Positions 1 through 6,403 of a stretch of DNA of 25,180 nt are shown here, piece by piece (the first letter of the stretch is position 1; the number at the start of each line of letters is the position of its first letter). The DNA comes from a virus, in the IMG/VR virus record IMGVR_UViG_3300046522_000363, positions 1-25,180 of that record. One strand, 5' to 3'. The notes beneath the pieces are model-generated. The model was not told the origin of the DNA. It was given only the letters and a program-made list of their open reading frames with translations, and searched no databases. The translations under genes and the position numbers were made by a program.

Positions 1-378
1 GCCGACGTTGGAACCAAGGCCCTCACTGCGATGTCGAAGTCGGTTGCTGGATTCTCCGATCTCATCACCGCAGATGTCGATGTCCAGCCGACGATCACGC
101 CGGTTCTGGACCTGACCAACATCAAGAAGGGTTCCGGTCAAATTGGAAGTCTTCTGTCAACGCAACCTGTCTCGGTAGACGCTGCCTATGCCAAGGCACT
201 GGCAATTTCCACCGAGAAGATGCGCCAGCAGGAGACCGACGCAGCGACCGCGGTTCCCGTGTCCAAGTCCGTCACCTACAACCAGTACAACAGCTCGCCT
301 AAGGCTCTCGCGGCTGCGGAGATCTACCGCAGGTCGAACAACCAAATCTCCAAGCTGAAGAAGGATCTGGAGGATTAG
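1..378 (+). CDS. Tape measure protein, C-terminal end (partial)
   Basis: The reading frame is open from the first base of the window, so this is the 3' end of a gene that starts upstream; the internal ATG at 31 is not taken as the start. About 125 residues are visible. The tail end carries YNQYNSSPKALAAAEIYRR followed by a Lys/Asp-rich helix, a pattern I associate with the C-termini of siphovirus tape measure proteins, which set tail length and are packed inside the tail tube. The call is supported by position: the next genes are a distal tail protein and a Gp37-like tail protein. The stop TAG overlaps the GTG of the next gene by one base, indicating a tail operon. An independent small protein is less likely because no stop precedes it. 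Confidence 0.75.
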   Translation, partial: ADVGTKALTAMSKSVAGFSDLITADVDVQPTITPVLDLTNIKKGSGQIGSLLSTQPVSVDAAYAKALAISTEKMRQQETDAATAVPVSKSVTYNQYNSSPKALAAAEIYRRSNNQISKLKKDLED

Positions 379-1202
379 TGATCACCCTGATCGAAGCTCG
401 AACCCTCCAGGGCACTCTTCTGAGCCTGCCGTTGGGGGACATCTCCGGCGGTTACAGCATCCAAGATGTCGACGGTCTAGACCCCGTGGACGCAACGATC
501 GTCTCGTCGGACTTCGCCGGTACAGACGGAGAGCAGTACCAGTCCTCCAGCGTCGGGAAGCGCAACATCGTCCTGACGCTGGGGCTGGAATCTGACTACG
601 TCACGAACAGCGCCCGGAGTCTGAGGAAGAATCTGTACAACTTCTTCCTTCCGAAGAGCTACGTCAGTCTTCGGTTCTACGACGACGAAGGTCTCACTGT
701 GGACATAGCGGGGAGGGTCGAGACTCTCAAGTCCAAGCTCTTCTCGCAGGAGCCGGCTGCAGAAATCTCGATCCTCTGCTTCGACCCGGAGTTCGTCAAC
801 GTCACGCCGACGACGGTCACCGGGTCCACGGTGAACAGCACCACGAGCAACCTGTACCAGTACGACGGTGATATCGGAACGGGGTTCACGCTCACGCTGA
901 ACGTGAACCAGACCCTCGGCGAGTTCACCGTCTACAACACCGGCGATGACGGAATCGTCCACAGCCTGGACATCCAAGCGTCGCTTCTTGCCGGAGACGT
1001 AGTCACCATCAGTACCGTCACCGGGAACAAGTACGTGCGGAGAACCAGAGCGGGCGTCACGACCTCGCTGTTGTACGGAATGACGACTCAGTCCGACTGG
1101 GTGTCGTTGTCTCCCGGTGATAATCACTTCAGGGTGTACATCACCGGGGCGACGCCCATTCCATATTCCATCACGTACGTCGAGCTCTACGGAGGTCTGT
1201 GA
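378..1202 (+). CDS. Distal tail protein (Dit-like, siphovirus tail component)
   Basis: This 274-residue protein begins at a GTG that overlaps the previous stop by one base. It has the size, position and layout of a distal tail protein, the hexameric hub joining the tail tube to the tip. The N-terminal part (about 1-145) contains a segment of the type DSARSLRKNLYNFF followed by beta-strand-rich sequence (SYVSLRFYDDEG, DIAGRVETL) typical of the Dit belt domain. The C-terminal part (about 155-274) is Thr/Ser/Gly-rich beta structure compatible with the galectin-like insertion domain, and ends YVELYGGL. It lies directly after the tape measure gene and overlaps the next tail gene by one base (TGATG). 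Family assignment is from pattern and synteny, not from a search. Confidence 0.75.
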   Translation: MITLIEARTLQGTLLSLPLGDISGGYSIQDVDGLDPVDATIVSSDFAGTDGEQYQSSSVGKRNIVLTLGLESDYVTNSARSLRKNLYNFFLPKSYVSLRFYDDEGLTVDIAGRVETLKSKLFSQEPAAEISILCFDPEFVNVTPTTVTGSTVNSTTSNLYQYDGDIGTGFTLTLNVNQTLGEFTVYNTGDDGIVHSLDIQASLLAGDVVTISTVTGNKYVRRTRAGVTTSLLYGMTTQSDWVSLSPGDNHFRVYITGATPIPYSITYVELYGGL

Positions 1203-2368
1203 TGGACATCTACATCCTCGACAGTCTCTACAGGCGGACGGAGGTAGTCGACCGTTACGAGTCTCTCATCTGGACCGAGAGGTTCTCGACGGCCGGCGAT
1301 TTCGAGCTGAAGCTTCAATCGACTCTGGGGAACCGGCAACGGTTCGTAGAAGGGGTCAAGCTGGCGATCATTCCGTCGTATCGCGTCATGATCGTGGAGA
1401 CTGTCGAGGATGCCGTCGACGACCAAGGCCAGCAAATCCTCACCGTCAAGGGCCCGTCCCTGGAATCGGTGTTGGAACAGCGCATGGCCCGAAGCGCGAT
1501 GAACGACACCACCACGAACCCGTCGTGGACGTTGACGGGGACCCCTAAAGCCATAGCCACGCAGATGTTCCACGATATTTGCGTGACGGGGGTCCTCAAC
1601 GTCGGGGACAAGATCCCTCTCATCAACGAGGGGAGCATATTCCCCGCCGACACGACGCCGGCGCCTCCGGACAGCATCACATACATCGTAGAGCCGGACA
1701 CGCTTTACAACGCAGAAAAGACCCTGTGCGATCAGTTCCTCATGGGGTTCCGTCTGGTGCGAAACGCCGACACTGGACAGCTGTGGTTCGACATCTACAT
1801 GGGCAGCGACAGGACGTCGCATCAGTCGACTCTGCCGGCCGTCATATTCAGCGCGGGCATGGGTAACCTGCACAACACTTCCGAGCTGAGGTCGACGACC
1901 CCGTACAAGAACGCCGCGTACGTGATCACGCCCGTAGGCACCAGGATCGTATATCCACCGGATGTCGACCCTGGAGTCGCGGGTTTCGAAAGGCGAGTGC
2001 TCATCGTCAAGGCTGATGACATCACGGACACAGACCCCGTGGTGGCTCAGGCCCTCATGCTCAAACGAGGGAACGACGAGCTCGCCAAGACCCGGAAGGT
2101 CCACGCATTCGACGGCGAGATCAGCCAGACAAGCCTGTACGTCTACGGCGTTGACTACAACCTGGGTGACTTGGTGGAGACGCGCAACACTGACGGCGTT
2201 TCCAACAGCATGCAGGTCACTGAGCACATATTTGTGTCGGACAAGGAAGGCGTTCGCTCCTACCCGACGCTTGCCGTGACTCAGTTTGTCACGCCCGGAT
2301 CTTGGGTGGCTCTGCCGTCCGACAAGAAGTGGGTCGACTTCACGACCGAGCGCTGGACAGACATGTGA
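1202..2368 (+). CDS. Gp37-like minor tail / tail-tip protein
   Basis: The chosen start is the ATG at 1202, which overlaps the upstream TGA; a GTG three bases earlier is possible but adds only one residue. The 388-residue product opens MDIYILDSLYRRTEVVDRYE, then WTERFSTAGDFELKL, matching what I know of the 'Siphovirus ReqiPepy6 Gp37-like' family of actinophage and Firmicutes phage tail proteins, which sit after Dit in the tail tip. The opening strands, the IVETVEDAVDDQGQQILTV segment and a region near residues 310-345 (VYGVDYNLGDLVETRNTDG) are typical of the hub fold related to T4 gp27. It probably forms the central baseplate hub. Classical catalytic motifs were not seen. The family is often annotated as tail-associated, with its precise enzymatic role unproven. 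Confidence 0.75.
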   Translation: MDIYILDSLYRRTEVVDRYESLIWTERFSTAGDFELKLQSTLGNRQRFVEGVKLAIIPSYRVMIVETVEDAVDDQGQQILTVKGPSLESVLEQRMARSAMNDTTTNPSWTLTGTPKAIATQMFHDICVTGVLNVGDKIPLINEGSIFPADTTPAPPDSITYIVEPDTLYNAEKTLCDQFLMGFRLVRNADTGQLWFDIYMGSDRTSHQSTLPAVIFSAGMGNLHNTSELRSTTPYKNAAYVITPVGTRIVYPPDVDPGVAGFERRVLIVKADDITDTDPVVAQALMLKRGNDELAKTRKVHAFDGEISQTSLYVYGVDYNLGDLVETRNTDGVSNSMQVTEHIFVSDKEGVRSYPTLAVTQFVTPGSWVALPSDKKWVDFTTERWTDM

Positions 2369-2381
2369 TAGGAGGTAAGAA

Positions 2382-2612
2382 ATGGCTGTAGGCGATGAAG
2401 CCCAGGCCGCAGGTTACTCGATCGTGTCCAACACCGACCTCGTGAAGGACGGTGCCACGGAAGTAAACCGTACGCGCGACTACGTAGCGGAGGTGAAGGC
2501 GACGGTGCCGACCGGTAAAGCCGCCTATCGCACCGCTGCTGGCATCACCTCGGGTACCGCTGACCCGACCGGTGGCGTTGACGGGGATATTTACTTCAAG
2601 ATCCTCAGCTAG
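2382..2612 (+). CDS. Small tail-region protein, function unknown
   Basis: This 76-residue ORF has an excellent ribosome binding site (AGGAGGT, 2371-2377) before its ATG. The protein has a polar N-terminal half with a predicted helix (about residues 18-35, NTDLVKDGATEVNRTRDYV) and a Gly/Thr-rich end, DPTGGVDGDIYFKILS. The end looks like the short Gly-rich tags placed before phage fibre and minor tail proteins, which suggests a small baseplate or fibre-adaptor component. It is 8 bases from the fibronectin-type tail gene, and the strong Shine-Dalgarno suggests high expression, as for a structural protein. I do not recognise a named family. Confidence 0.6.
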   Translation: MAVGDEAQAAGYSIVSNTDLVKDGATEVNRTRDYVAEVKATVPTGKAAYRTAAGITSGTADPTGGVDGDIYFKILS

Positions 2613-2620
2613 GCGGGGCC

Positions 2621-3607
2621 GTGACTGACTGGACTAAAACCACCGGCTCAACCGGCACGATGATGATCCGGGACACCGGTGACGTCGTCGAATTCTGGTT
2701 CAAGGCCGGATATTCCAACGACTGGTATAACGACCTGCAGTTCAGTTATACAGTCGATGGGAGCACGACTAACAAGTCGATCGACTATCCCACCGGCGCC
2801 GACTGGAAAAAAGTCGGATCTGACACTGCAACGTACAACCAGACCGTGACGTTCAAGCTCAAGACCGATACCGGTATTTCCGGCATGGGTGGGCCCACGA
2901 CGTTCACACACGCAGTCACCCGCGATACGACCCCCGGAGCCCCCGGCACACCGACGATAACGGGCATCAAAGCTACCTCTGTGGTTGCCTCCTTCAAGGA
3001 CGGCTCCAACGGTGGAGACGCGATCGATGCCCGGCAGATCAGGTACGACAACAACTCGGATGCTTCGTCGGCAACGACGGTCAGCTCTGATGGGTCGACC
3101 ACGATCTCAGGTCTTGCGCAGAACACGACGTACTACTTCTGGGCGAGAACACACAACTCGGTTGGTTGGGGGCCTTGGTCCGGAAGGGCGAGTGCCAAAA
3201 CCCTGGCGGTGCCGACAGCTCCAAGCGCGCCGCTCCTGTCCAGTGTCACGGCCACCTCTGTTGACGTCTCATGGACGGACAACAGCAACGGCGGTAGTTC
3301 GATCACCGCCCACCAAATCGGTTGGGGGACGAGTTCCTCCGCACCGACATCGTCAGTAGCGGCAAGTTCGCCGCAAGTGCTCACGGGACTTACACCGGGT
3401 ACGACGTACTACATATTCGTCAGAGCTCAGAACTCTGTCGGATGGAGTGCCTGGTCGAAGTCCACCAGTATGCGAACGGTTTCAGGGGCCTACGTTCTTG
3501 TAGGCAACACATGGAAGCTCGCGGTCCCGTACGTCAACGTCGGTGGGACATGGAAGCTCGCGGAAGCATGGGGACGCAGCGCGGGGGTCTGGTCAAGGAC
3601 TACTTAA
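2621..3607 (+). CDS. Fibronectin type III minor tail protein, probable host-binding
   Basis: The 328-residue product starts at a GTG after GGCGGGG. Residues 1-105 form a beta-rich N-terminal domain. Two FN3 domains follow (about 107-195 and 198-287), recognisable from repeated signatures: P-x-A-P or PGAPGTP linkers, VSWTDNSNGG-type strands, and LTPGTTYYIFVRAQNSVGW / LAQNTTYYFWARTHNSVGW. After about residue 290 come short Trp-Lys units (NTWKLAVPY, GTWKLAEAW, GVWSRTT), a repeat common at the ends of phage fibre proteins. FN3 domains in phage tail proteins commonly mediate weak carbohydrate or surface binding. Position at the end of the tail operon supports a role at the tail tip. The two FN3 copies are similar, suggesting duplication within the gene. 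Confidence 0.8.
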   Translation: MTDWTKTTGSTGTMMIRDTGDVVEFWFKAGYSNDWYNDLQFSYTVDGSTTNKSIDYPTGADWKKVGSDTATYNQTVTFKLKTDTGISGMGGPTTFTHAVTRDTTPGAPGTPTITGIKATSVVASFKDGSNGGDAIDARQIRYDNNSDASSATTVSSDGSTTISGLAQNTTYYFWARTHNSVGWGPWSGRASAKTLAVPTAPSAPLLSSVTATSVDVSWTDNSNGGSSITAHQIGWGTSSSAPTSSVAASSPQVLTGLTPGTTYYIFVRAQNSVGWSAWSKSTSMRTVSGAYVLVGNTWKLAVPYVNVGGTWKLAEAWGRSAGVWSRTT

Positions 3608-3645
3608 CATCTCTCATCGCTGAGAATCTGGGGAGGATTTTCATA

Positions 3646-4044
3646 GTGGACGTTTGGATCAGAGCTTTCGTGATCGTTCTAGGATCCGTACTGGGTTCCG
3701 GCGGCCTGTGGGCTTACCTCCAGAGTAGGGACTCGAAGAGGAGCGCGACCGACAGACTCATGATGGGCATTGCCTACGAGCACATCACGACGTACGGAAT
3801 CGGGTACATCAACCGCGGTTACATCACCAAGGACGAGTACGAAGAGCTCATGAAGTACTTCTACAAGCCCTACAAGGAGCTCGGCGGAAACGGGGTAGCC
3901 GAGCGGGTGATGAACGAGGTCAACAAGCTCCCGTTCCACGCGCATGATCAGTACGCCGGTATATTCACCAATCGTGAGCAGGAGAGGTTCATCACCAATG
4001 TCAGAGTCGTCACCAACCCCAGTCAGCACGCCTCTGCTGAGTGA
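3646..4044 (+). CDS. Single-TM membrane protein upstream of holin
   Basis: The open frame extends upstream to 3322 inside the tail gene, but a strong Shine-Dalgarno (GGGGAGG, 3630-3636) points to the GTG at 3646, giving 132 residues. A hydrophobic segment (about residues 4-23, IRAFVIVLGSVLGSGGLWAY) is followed by a long soluble, charged and aromatic region (YEELMKYFYKPYKELGGNG) and a cytoplasmic-looking tail. N-terminal anchoring with a soluble domain just before a holin suggests a lysis accessory protein, perhaps a second holin or antiholin, which is inference. The gene overlaps the holin by 47 bases, so the two are likely translated together. I recall similar proteins preceding holins in Gram-positive phages, with no proven role. 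Confidence 0.7.
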   Translation: MDVWIRAFVIVLGSVLGSGGLWAYLQSRDSKRSATDRLMMGIAYEHITTYGIGYINRGYITKDEYEELMKYFYKPYKELGGNGVAERVMNEVNKLPFHAHDQYAGIFTNREQERFITNVRVVTNPSQHASAE

Positions 4045-4384
4045 TGGGGCGTACAACAAGCTGAAGCACACCGCCGCGATCGTACTGCCGGCCGTCGCCG
4101 CGCTCTACATCGCCCTCTCGAACCTGTGGGGGTGGCCTCACACCGAAGAGGTCGCGGGCACCGTAGCCGCCATCAACACGGCGCTCGGTGGTCTGCTCGC
4201 CCTCACCACGAAGCAGTACAACAAGAGTGACGCCAAGTACGCCGGCACTCTGGTCCGTACGGAAACGGCGGACAAGATCCAGTACTCGCTGGAGCTCAAC
4301 CAGGATGCTCCGAGACTCGATCAGGCGGACGAGGTCACCTTCAAGGTGAGTGACACCGGCTCCACGCCGATCGTTCCTGAGTAA
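3998..4384 (+). CDS. Phage holin, r1t-like, two TM segments
   Basis: The start is the ATG at 3998 (Shine-Dalgarno GGAGAGG, 3981-3987); the longer frame from 3944 has no ribosome site. The 128-residue protein has two hydrophobic segments, about 25-43 (HTAAIVLPAVAALYIALSN) and about 51-70 (EVAGTVAAINTALGGLLALT), separated by a short turn (LWGWPHT). This layout, with the Trp-Gly-x-Pro turn and the Ala-Ile-Asn-Thr-x-Leu-Gly signature, fits the r1t/Dp-1 family of small holins. Holins open the inner membrane at a set time so that the endolysin can reach peptidoglycan. The C-terminal 55 residues are unusually long and acidic for this family. No endolysin is adjacent downstream; the nearest hydrolase gene is at 8788. 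Confidence 0.8.
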   Translation: MSESSPTPVSTPLLSDGAYNKLKHTAAIVLPAVAALYIALSNLWGWPHTEEVAGTVAAINTALGGLLALTTKQYNKSDAKYAGTLVRTETADKIQYSLELNQDAPRLDQADEVTFKVSDTGSTPIVPE

Positions 4385-4393
4385 CAGGTTCCT

Positions 4394-4448
4394 CAGGGGT
4401 CGCAAGGTTTACATGGCCTTTAATGAGACCCCTACGAAAGGAACCACC
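4394..4448 (+). promoter_or_regulatory. R element copy 1 (promoter-like repeat)
   Basis: This is one of six near-complete copies of a ~55 bp element placed directly before small genes. It contains AGGGGTCGCA, then TTTACATGG, then CCTTTAATGAGACCCCT, then the ribosome site ACGAAAGGAAC. The hexamer TTTAAT (4419-4424) resembles a -10 box and lies exactly 17 bp after GGGGTC (4396-4401), which is not a host-type -35. AGGGGTC (4395-4401) and GACCCCT (4427-4433) can also pair as a 7 bp stem. A transcript starting near 4431 would have a leader of about 18 bases before the GTG at 4449. Confidence 0.65.
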
Positions 4449-4739
4449 GTGTTCGATTTTCTGGACAAAGCCGAGCCCACCGCCCTTGAAGCGGAGATGA
4501 AGCGACTGCTGACTCATCTGGAGACGACCCCGCCGGACGAAGAGGAGTACGAGAAGGTGATCGACCAGCTGGTCAAGCTGCACAAGCTGCATGAGAGTGA
4601 GAACTCCCACAAGCGAGTGAGCTACGACAAGCTGGCCGACATCGCCCTCTCGGCCCTCGGAATCCTCGCGGTCATCAACCATGAGCGCATCCACGTCATC
4701 ACCACCAAGGCGCTGGACATCGTCAAGAAGACCAGGTAA
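4449..4739 (+). CDS. Conserved small phage membrane protein, 96 aa
   Basis: The GTG at 4449 is chosen because AAAGGA lies at good spacing before it. An ATG at 4413 is in frame, but it lies inside the R element, which is out of frame with the following gene in most other copies. Residues 1-55 are charged helices with YEKVIDQLVKLHKLHES; residues 62-96 contain DKLADIALSALGILAVINHE and RIHVITTKALDIV. The 'Gly-Ile-Leu ... Asn-His-Glu-Arg-Ile ... Ile-Thr-x-Lys-Ala' pattern is one I recognise from uncharacterised small proteins of many Gram-positive phages, with a central amphipathic or membrane-inserting helix. Function unknown. It is a stand-alone cassette: R element before it and a strong terminator after it. 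Confidence 0.7.
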   Translation: MFDFLDKAEPTALEAEMKRLLTHLETTPPDEEEYEKVIDQLVKLHKLHESENSHKRVSYDKLADIALSALGILAVINHERIHVITTKALDIVKKTR

Positions 4740-4772
4740 CGACCCGGAGCCCTGACAAGGACATCCCGACGC

Positions 4773-4819
4773 GGGCCCGTGCGAGAGAGCAACAACTCTT
4801 GCATGGGCCTTCGTTTTTC
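4773..4819 (+). terminator. Strong rho-independent terminator
   Basis: A 14-pair stem is formed by 4774-4787 and 4796-4809 (GGCCC, TGC and AGAG pairing with CTCT, GCA and GGGCC, with two G-T wobbles) around an 8-base loop (4788-4795). It is followed by TTCGTTTTT. This ends the transcript of the 96-aa gene and isolates it from the next R element. Confidence 0.85.
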
Positions 4820-4833
4820 TAAATTCACTCATT

Positions 4834-4873
4834 TGGGCTTCGCAGGATTTTCATGGCGTTCAGTTGCTCACCC
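4834..4873 (+). repeat. Decayed R element (copy 2a)
   Basis: This stretch contains GGGCTTCGCAGGATTTTCAT and then diverges. It matches the left half of the R element just downstream (copy 2b: TCGCAGGATTTTCATGG). It lacks the GAGACCCCT block, the GAAAGGA ribosome site and an ORF. It looks like a tandem, degenerate duplicate or the scar of a lost cassette. Confidence 0.5.
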
Positions 4874-4876
4874 TTT

Positions 4877-4931
4877 TGGGGGATCGCAGGATTTTCATGG
4901 GCTTAGGTGAGACCCCTGCGAAAGGAACACC
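4877..4931 (+). promoter_or_regulatory. R element copy 2b
   Basis: The copy reads GGGGATCGCAGG, TTTTCATGG, then GCTTAGGTGAGACCCCT and GCGAAAGGAAC. The -10-like hexamer is TTAGGT (4903-4908), 17 bp after GGGATC (4880-4885). The internal ATG at 4898 is out of frame with the gene at 4932, which shows the element is not coding. Confidence 0.6.
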
Positions 4932-5177
4932 GTGCTCCGTAAGATCATGGGTACTGCCACCTTCACCCTCGGAAGTCTGATCACGTTGTACTACCAGCGT
5001 GAGGAAGCCAAGCGCATCCTGGCACGAATTGCTGACAAGGAAACTGTCACCAACGAGTACCAGTACGTCATTGTCTGCCTCGCGCGGGGACGCTACAACA
5101 ACCCTCAGGCCATCGAGATGATGTGGCAGGACCTCAAGTTCTACCGGATCATCGACCCCACCAAGAACCAGGAGTAA
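4932..5177 (+). CDS. Small membrane-associated protein, 81 aa
   Basis: The GTG at 4932 follows the R element ribosome site (AAAGGA, 4921-4926). The N-terminus (about residues 5-20, IMGTATFTLGSLITLYY) is a short hydrophobic segment that could anchor the protein in the membrane. The rest is a charged helical domain (QREEAKRILARIADKE, then EYQYVIVCLARGRYNNPQAI) ending in a polar tail. No named family is recognised. It forms its own cassette, with an R element upstream and a GC-rich hairpin downstream. Single-pass topology with a cytoplasmic C-terminus is a plausible reading but not proven. Confidence 0.65.
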   Translation: MLRKIMGTATFTLGSLITLYYQREEAKRILARIADKETVTNEYQYVIVCLARGRYNNPQAIEMMWQDLKFYRIIDPTKNQE

Positions 5178-5180
5178 TTG

Positions 5181-5220
5181 AAAGGCCCTCTGCCCCACAT
5201 GGGGTATGGCTTTTGCTTTT
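5181..5220 (+). terminator. Hairpin terminator after 81-aa gene
   Basis: CCCC (5193-5196) pairs with GGGG (5201-5204) around ACAT, with outer pairing between AAAGGCC (5181-5187) and GGCTTT (5208-5213) with one bulge. TTTTGCTTTTT follows. It shares the GGGGTATGG core with the hairpins at 5531 and 6347. Confidence 0.65.
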
Positions 5221-5227
5221 TCGGTGC

Positions 5228-5278
5228 AATCGCAAGGTTTACATGGCCTTTAATGAGACCCCTAGTGATTGGACCATC
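5228..5278 (+). promoter_or_regulatory. R element copy 3 (left stem lost)
   Basis: The core TCGCAAGGTTTACATGG and CCTTTAATGAGACCCCT are identical to copy 1, but the left box is GCAATC rather than GGGGTC, and the GAAAGGA ribosome site is replaced by GTGATTGGACC. The hexamer TTTAAT (5249-5254) keeps the 17 bp spacing. Loss of the left arm here shows that the core, not the outer stem, is what stays conserved. Confidence 0.6.
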
Positions 5279-5527
5279 ATGCGACTCTTTCCGAAGCGCG
5301 CGATCCAGACCACCACGATGTTCGTCAAGCCCAAAGACGACAATGACTCCGTTGATATTCAGACCGAACTGATCAGCCCCGAAACCGTGATTCAGATCGA
5401 AGAATCCGGCAAGCGGCTTGCTAAGTACACCGCTCTGACCATCTTCGGCGCCATCGCCGCCCTGAAGGTTATCGACATCCTCGGTGAGATCGCCGTCAAG
5501 AAGACCGAAGATCCCAACAAGGACTAA
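5279..5527 (+). CDS. Small single-TM protein, 82 aa
   Basis: The ATG at 5279 is preferred; an in-frame ATG at 5243 belongs to the R element. Residues 1-48 are polar, with PKDDNDSVDIQTELISPET. Residues about 50-72 (YTALTIFGAIAALKVIDILG) form one hydrophobic helix, followed by a charged tail ending DPNKD. The tail-anchored layout, with a polar N-terminal domain, late TM and short charged end, recurs in the neighbouring small proteins. The ribosome site (TTGGA) is weaker than in the other cassettes. No family was recognised and no catalytic motif seen. Confidence 0.6.
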   Translation: MRLFPKRAIQTTTMFVKPKDDNDSVDIQTELISPETVIQIEESGKRLAKYTALTIFGAIAALKVIDILGEIAVKKTEDPNKD

Positions 5528-5530
5528 CCG

Positions 5531-5557
5531 AACCCGCCCCGCAAGGGGTATGGGTTT
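5531..5557 (+). terminator. GNRA-loop hairpin terminator
   Basis: AACCC (5531-5535) pairs with GGGTT (5552-5556) and CCCC (5537-5540) with GGGG (5545-5548), closed by a GCAA tetraloop. TTTCGCT follows. The next R element begins five bases later, so the terminator and promoter-like element are almost fused. Confidence 0.65.
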
Positions 5558-5561
5558 CGCT

Positions 5562-5614
5562 AGGGGTCGCAGGATTTCCATGGCCTATAATGAGACCCCT
5601 ACGAAAGGAACACC
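5562..5614 (+). promoter_or_regulatory. R element copy 4 with perfect TATAAT
   Basis: AGGGGTCGCAGG, TTTCCATGG, CCTATAATGAGACCCCT and ACGAAAGGAAC are all present. The hexamer at 5586-5591 is TATAAT, the exact bacterial -10 consensus, 17 bp after GGGGTC (5563-5568). This copy is the best evidence that the element acts as a promoter. Confidence 0.7.
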
Positions 5615-5791
5615 ATGTCCGAGCTTCCCACCATCGACCAGCTCCGCGCCATGTCCGACGAGGAGGTCGCCGCCATGAACCGTCGAATGACGAAGGTTGC
5701 CATCCGCAACATCGTCATCTTCGTCGGCATCAAGGTCGCGATCTCCTACGGACTGCACCGCTGGGCCAAGGCCGCTGCGAAGAACGCCTGA
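5615..5791 (+). CDS. Very small single-TM protein, 58 aa
   Basis: The ATG at 5615 follows the R element's AAAGGA at ideal spacing. The 58-residue product starts with a polar helix (MSELPTIDQLRAMSDEEVAA), then a basic patch (NRRMTK) and a hydrophobic helix, about residues 28-46 (VAIRNIVIFVGIKVAISYG), ending in a basic tail (HRWAKAAAKNA). The pattern suggests an inner-membrane protein with a positive C-terminus. It is real by context: R element before it, hairpin after it. No family was recognised. Confidence 0.65.
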   Translation: MSELPTIDQLRAMSDEEVAAMNRRMTKVAIRNIVIFVGIKVAISYGLHRWAKAAAKNA

Positions 5792-5814
5792 CATCCACCC
5801 GATCCAACCATCTC

Positions 5815-5848
5815 AAGCCCACGCCACCTTTACAGGTGGTTTGGGTTT
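5815..5848 (+). terminator. Hairpin terminator after 58-aa gene
   Basis: CCACC (5824-5828) pairs with GGTGG (5835-5839) around TTTACA, and AAGCCC (5815-5820) pairs with GGGTTT (5843-5848), giving a long stem with small interruptions. It ends GGGTTTCGCG like the other cassette hairpins. The next gene's ribosome site (GAAAGGAAC) follows directly, without an R element. Confidence 0.6.
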
Positions 5849-5864
5849 CGCGAAAGGAACGGCA

Positions 5865-6011
5865 GTGACCGAAGGTCTGAAGAAGCTCAAGAGGCAGTTC
5901 GAAGAAAACCCGATGCAGGTGGCCCTCACGGTCGCCGTCGTCCTCCAGTGCTCGGGTTATTTCCTCAACTCTGTCACCAGGGCGAGGCTCAGCCGCGGCA
6001 GGAAGCGCTAA
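5865..6011 (+). CDS. Very small single-TM protein, 48 aa
   Basis: The GTG at 5865 is chosen because GAAAGGAAC (5852-5860) precedes it; the longer frame from 5697 overlaps the previous gene and terminator. The product opens with a basic helix (GLKKLKRQFEENP), then a hydrophobic helix about residues 17-33 (MQVALTVAVVLQCSGYF), and ends strongly basic (RARLSRGRKR). It has the cassette ribosome site but no R element of its own, so it may be expressed by read-through of the hairpin just before it. No family was recognised. Confidence 0.55.
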   Translation: MTEGLKKLKRQFEENPMQVALTVAVVLQCSGYFLNSVTRARLSRGRKR

Positions 6012-6017
6012 AAGCCC

Positions 6018-6074
6018 CAGGGGTCGCAAGATTTACATGCCCTTATATGAGACCCCTACGAAAGGAACACCGTC
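6018..6074 (+). promoter_or_regulatory. R element copy 5
   Basis: AGGGGTCGCAAG, TTTACATG, CCCTTATATGAGACCCCT and ACGAAAGGAAC are present. The hexamer TTATAT (6043-6048) lies 17 bp after GGGGTC (6020-6025). The internal ATG at 6037 is out of frame with the gene at 6075. Confidence 0.65.
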
Positions 6075-6320
6075 ATGTCTGACGCCAAGAGCTCCCCCAA
6101 GTCCGTCCTCACCGACGCCATGGAGAAGGTTCAGGCGAAGATCAACGCGGAGACCACCGACGAGCAGGAGGCCCCCACCGAGAAGAAGTACTTCAACAAG
6201 AAGAACTTCATCCGGATGGGCGCCGCTGCCGCCGTGGCCACCGTCGCGATCGTCGCTGTGAAGCTTCTCTCCGGCCCGGAAGAGACCGAGACCTCGGAAG
6301 AGATCACCACCGAAGACTGA
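6075..6320 (+). CDS. Small single-TM protein, 81 aa
   Basis: The ATG at 6075 follows AAAGGA. Residues 1-45 are polar and charged (SVLTDAMEKVQAKINAETTD, then EAPTEKKYFNKKNF); residues about 48-66 (IRMGAAAAVATVAIVAVKLL) form one TM helix; the end is very acidic (PEETETSEEITTED). The KK-flanked TM with an acidic tail closely resembles the 120-aa protein at 7699, so the two may be related or built to the same plan. No enzymatic motif was seen; function unknown. Confidence 0.65.
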   Translation: MSDAKSSPKSVLTDAMEKVQAKINAETTDEQEAPTEKKYFNKKNFIRMGAAAAVATVAIVAVKLLSGPEETETSEEITTED

Positions 6321-6346
6321 CGTCCAACCTCCCCTGGACGCTCAGG

Positions 6347-6373
6347 CCCATATCCCGCAAGGGGTATGGGTTT
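6347..6373 (+). terminator. GNRA-loop hairpin terminator
   Basis: CCCATATCCC (6347-6356) pairs with GGGGTATGGG (6361-6370) with one wobble, closed by GCAA. TTTCAC follows. The GCAAGGGGTATGGGTTTC core is shared base for base with the hairpin at 5531, so these hairpins are themselves a repeat family. Confidence 0.7.
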
Positions 6374-6403
6374 CACTGTGTCTAATCGACAAGGAGCACA
6401 GCA

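Noticed and set aside
1187-2227. Open frame of 346 codons on the - strand opposite the Gp37-like gene
   Set aside because: Shadow of the + strand tail gene; no ribosome site or family signature, and low-complexity Arg/Val/Asp composition.
3322-3645. 108-codon N-terminal extension of the pre-holin membrane protein
   Set aside because: It overlaps the FN3 tail gene in another frame and has no ribosome site, while a strong one precedes the GTG at 3646.
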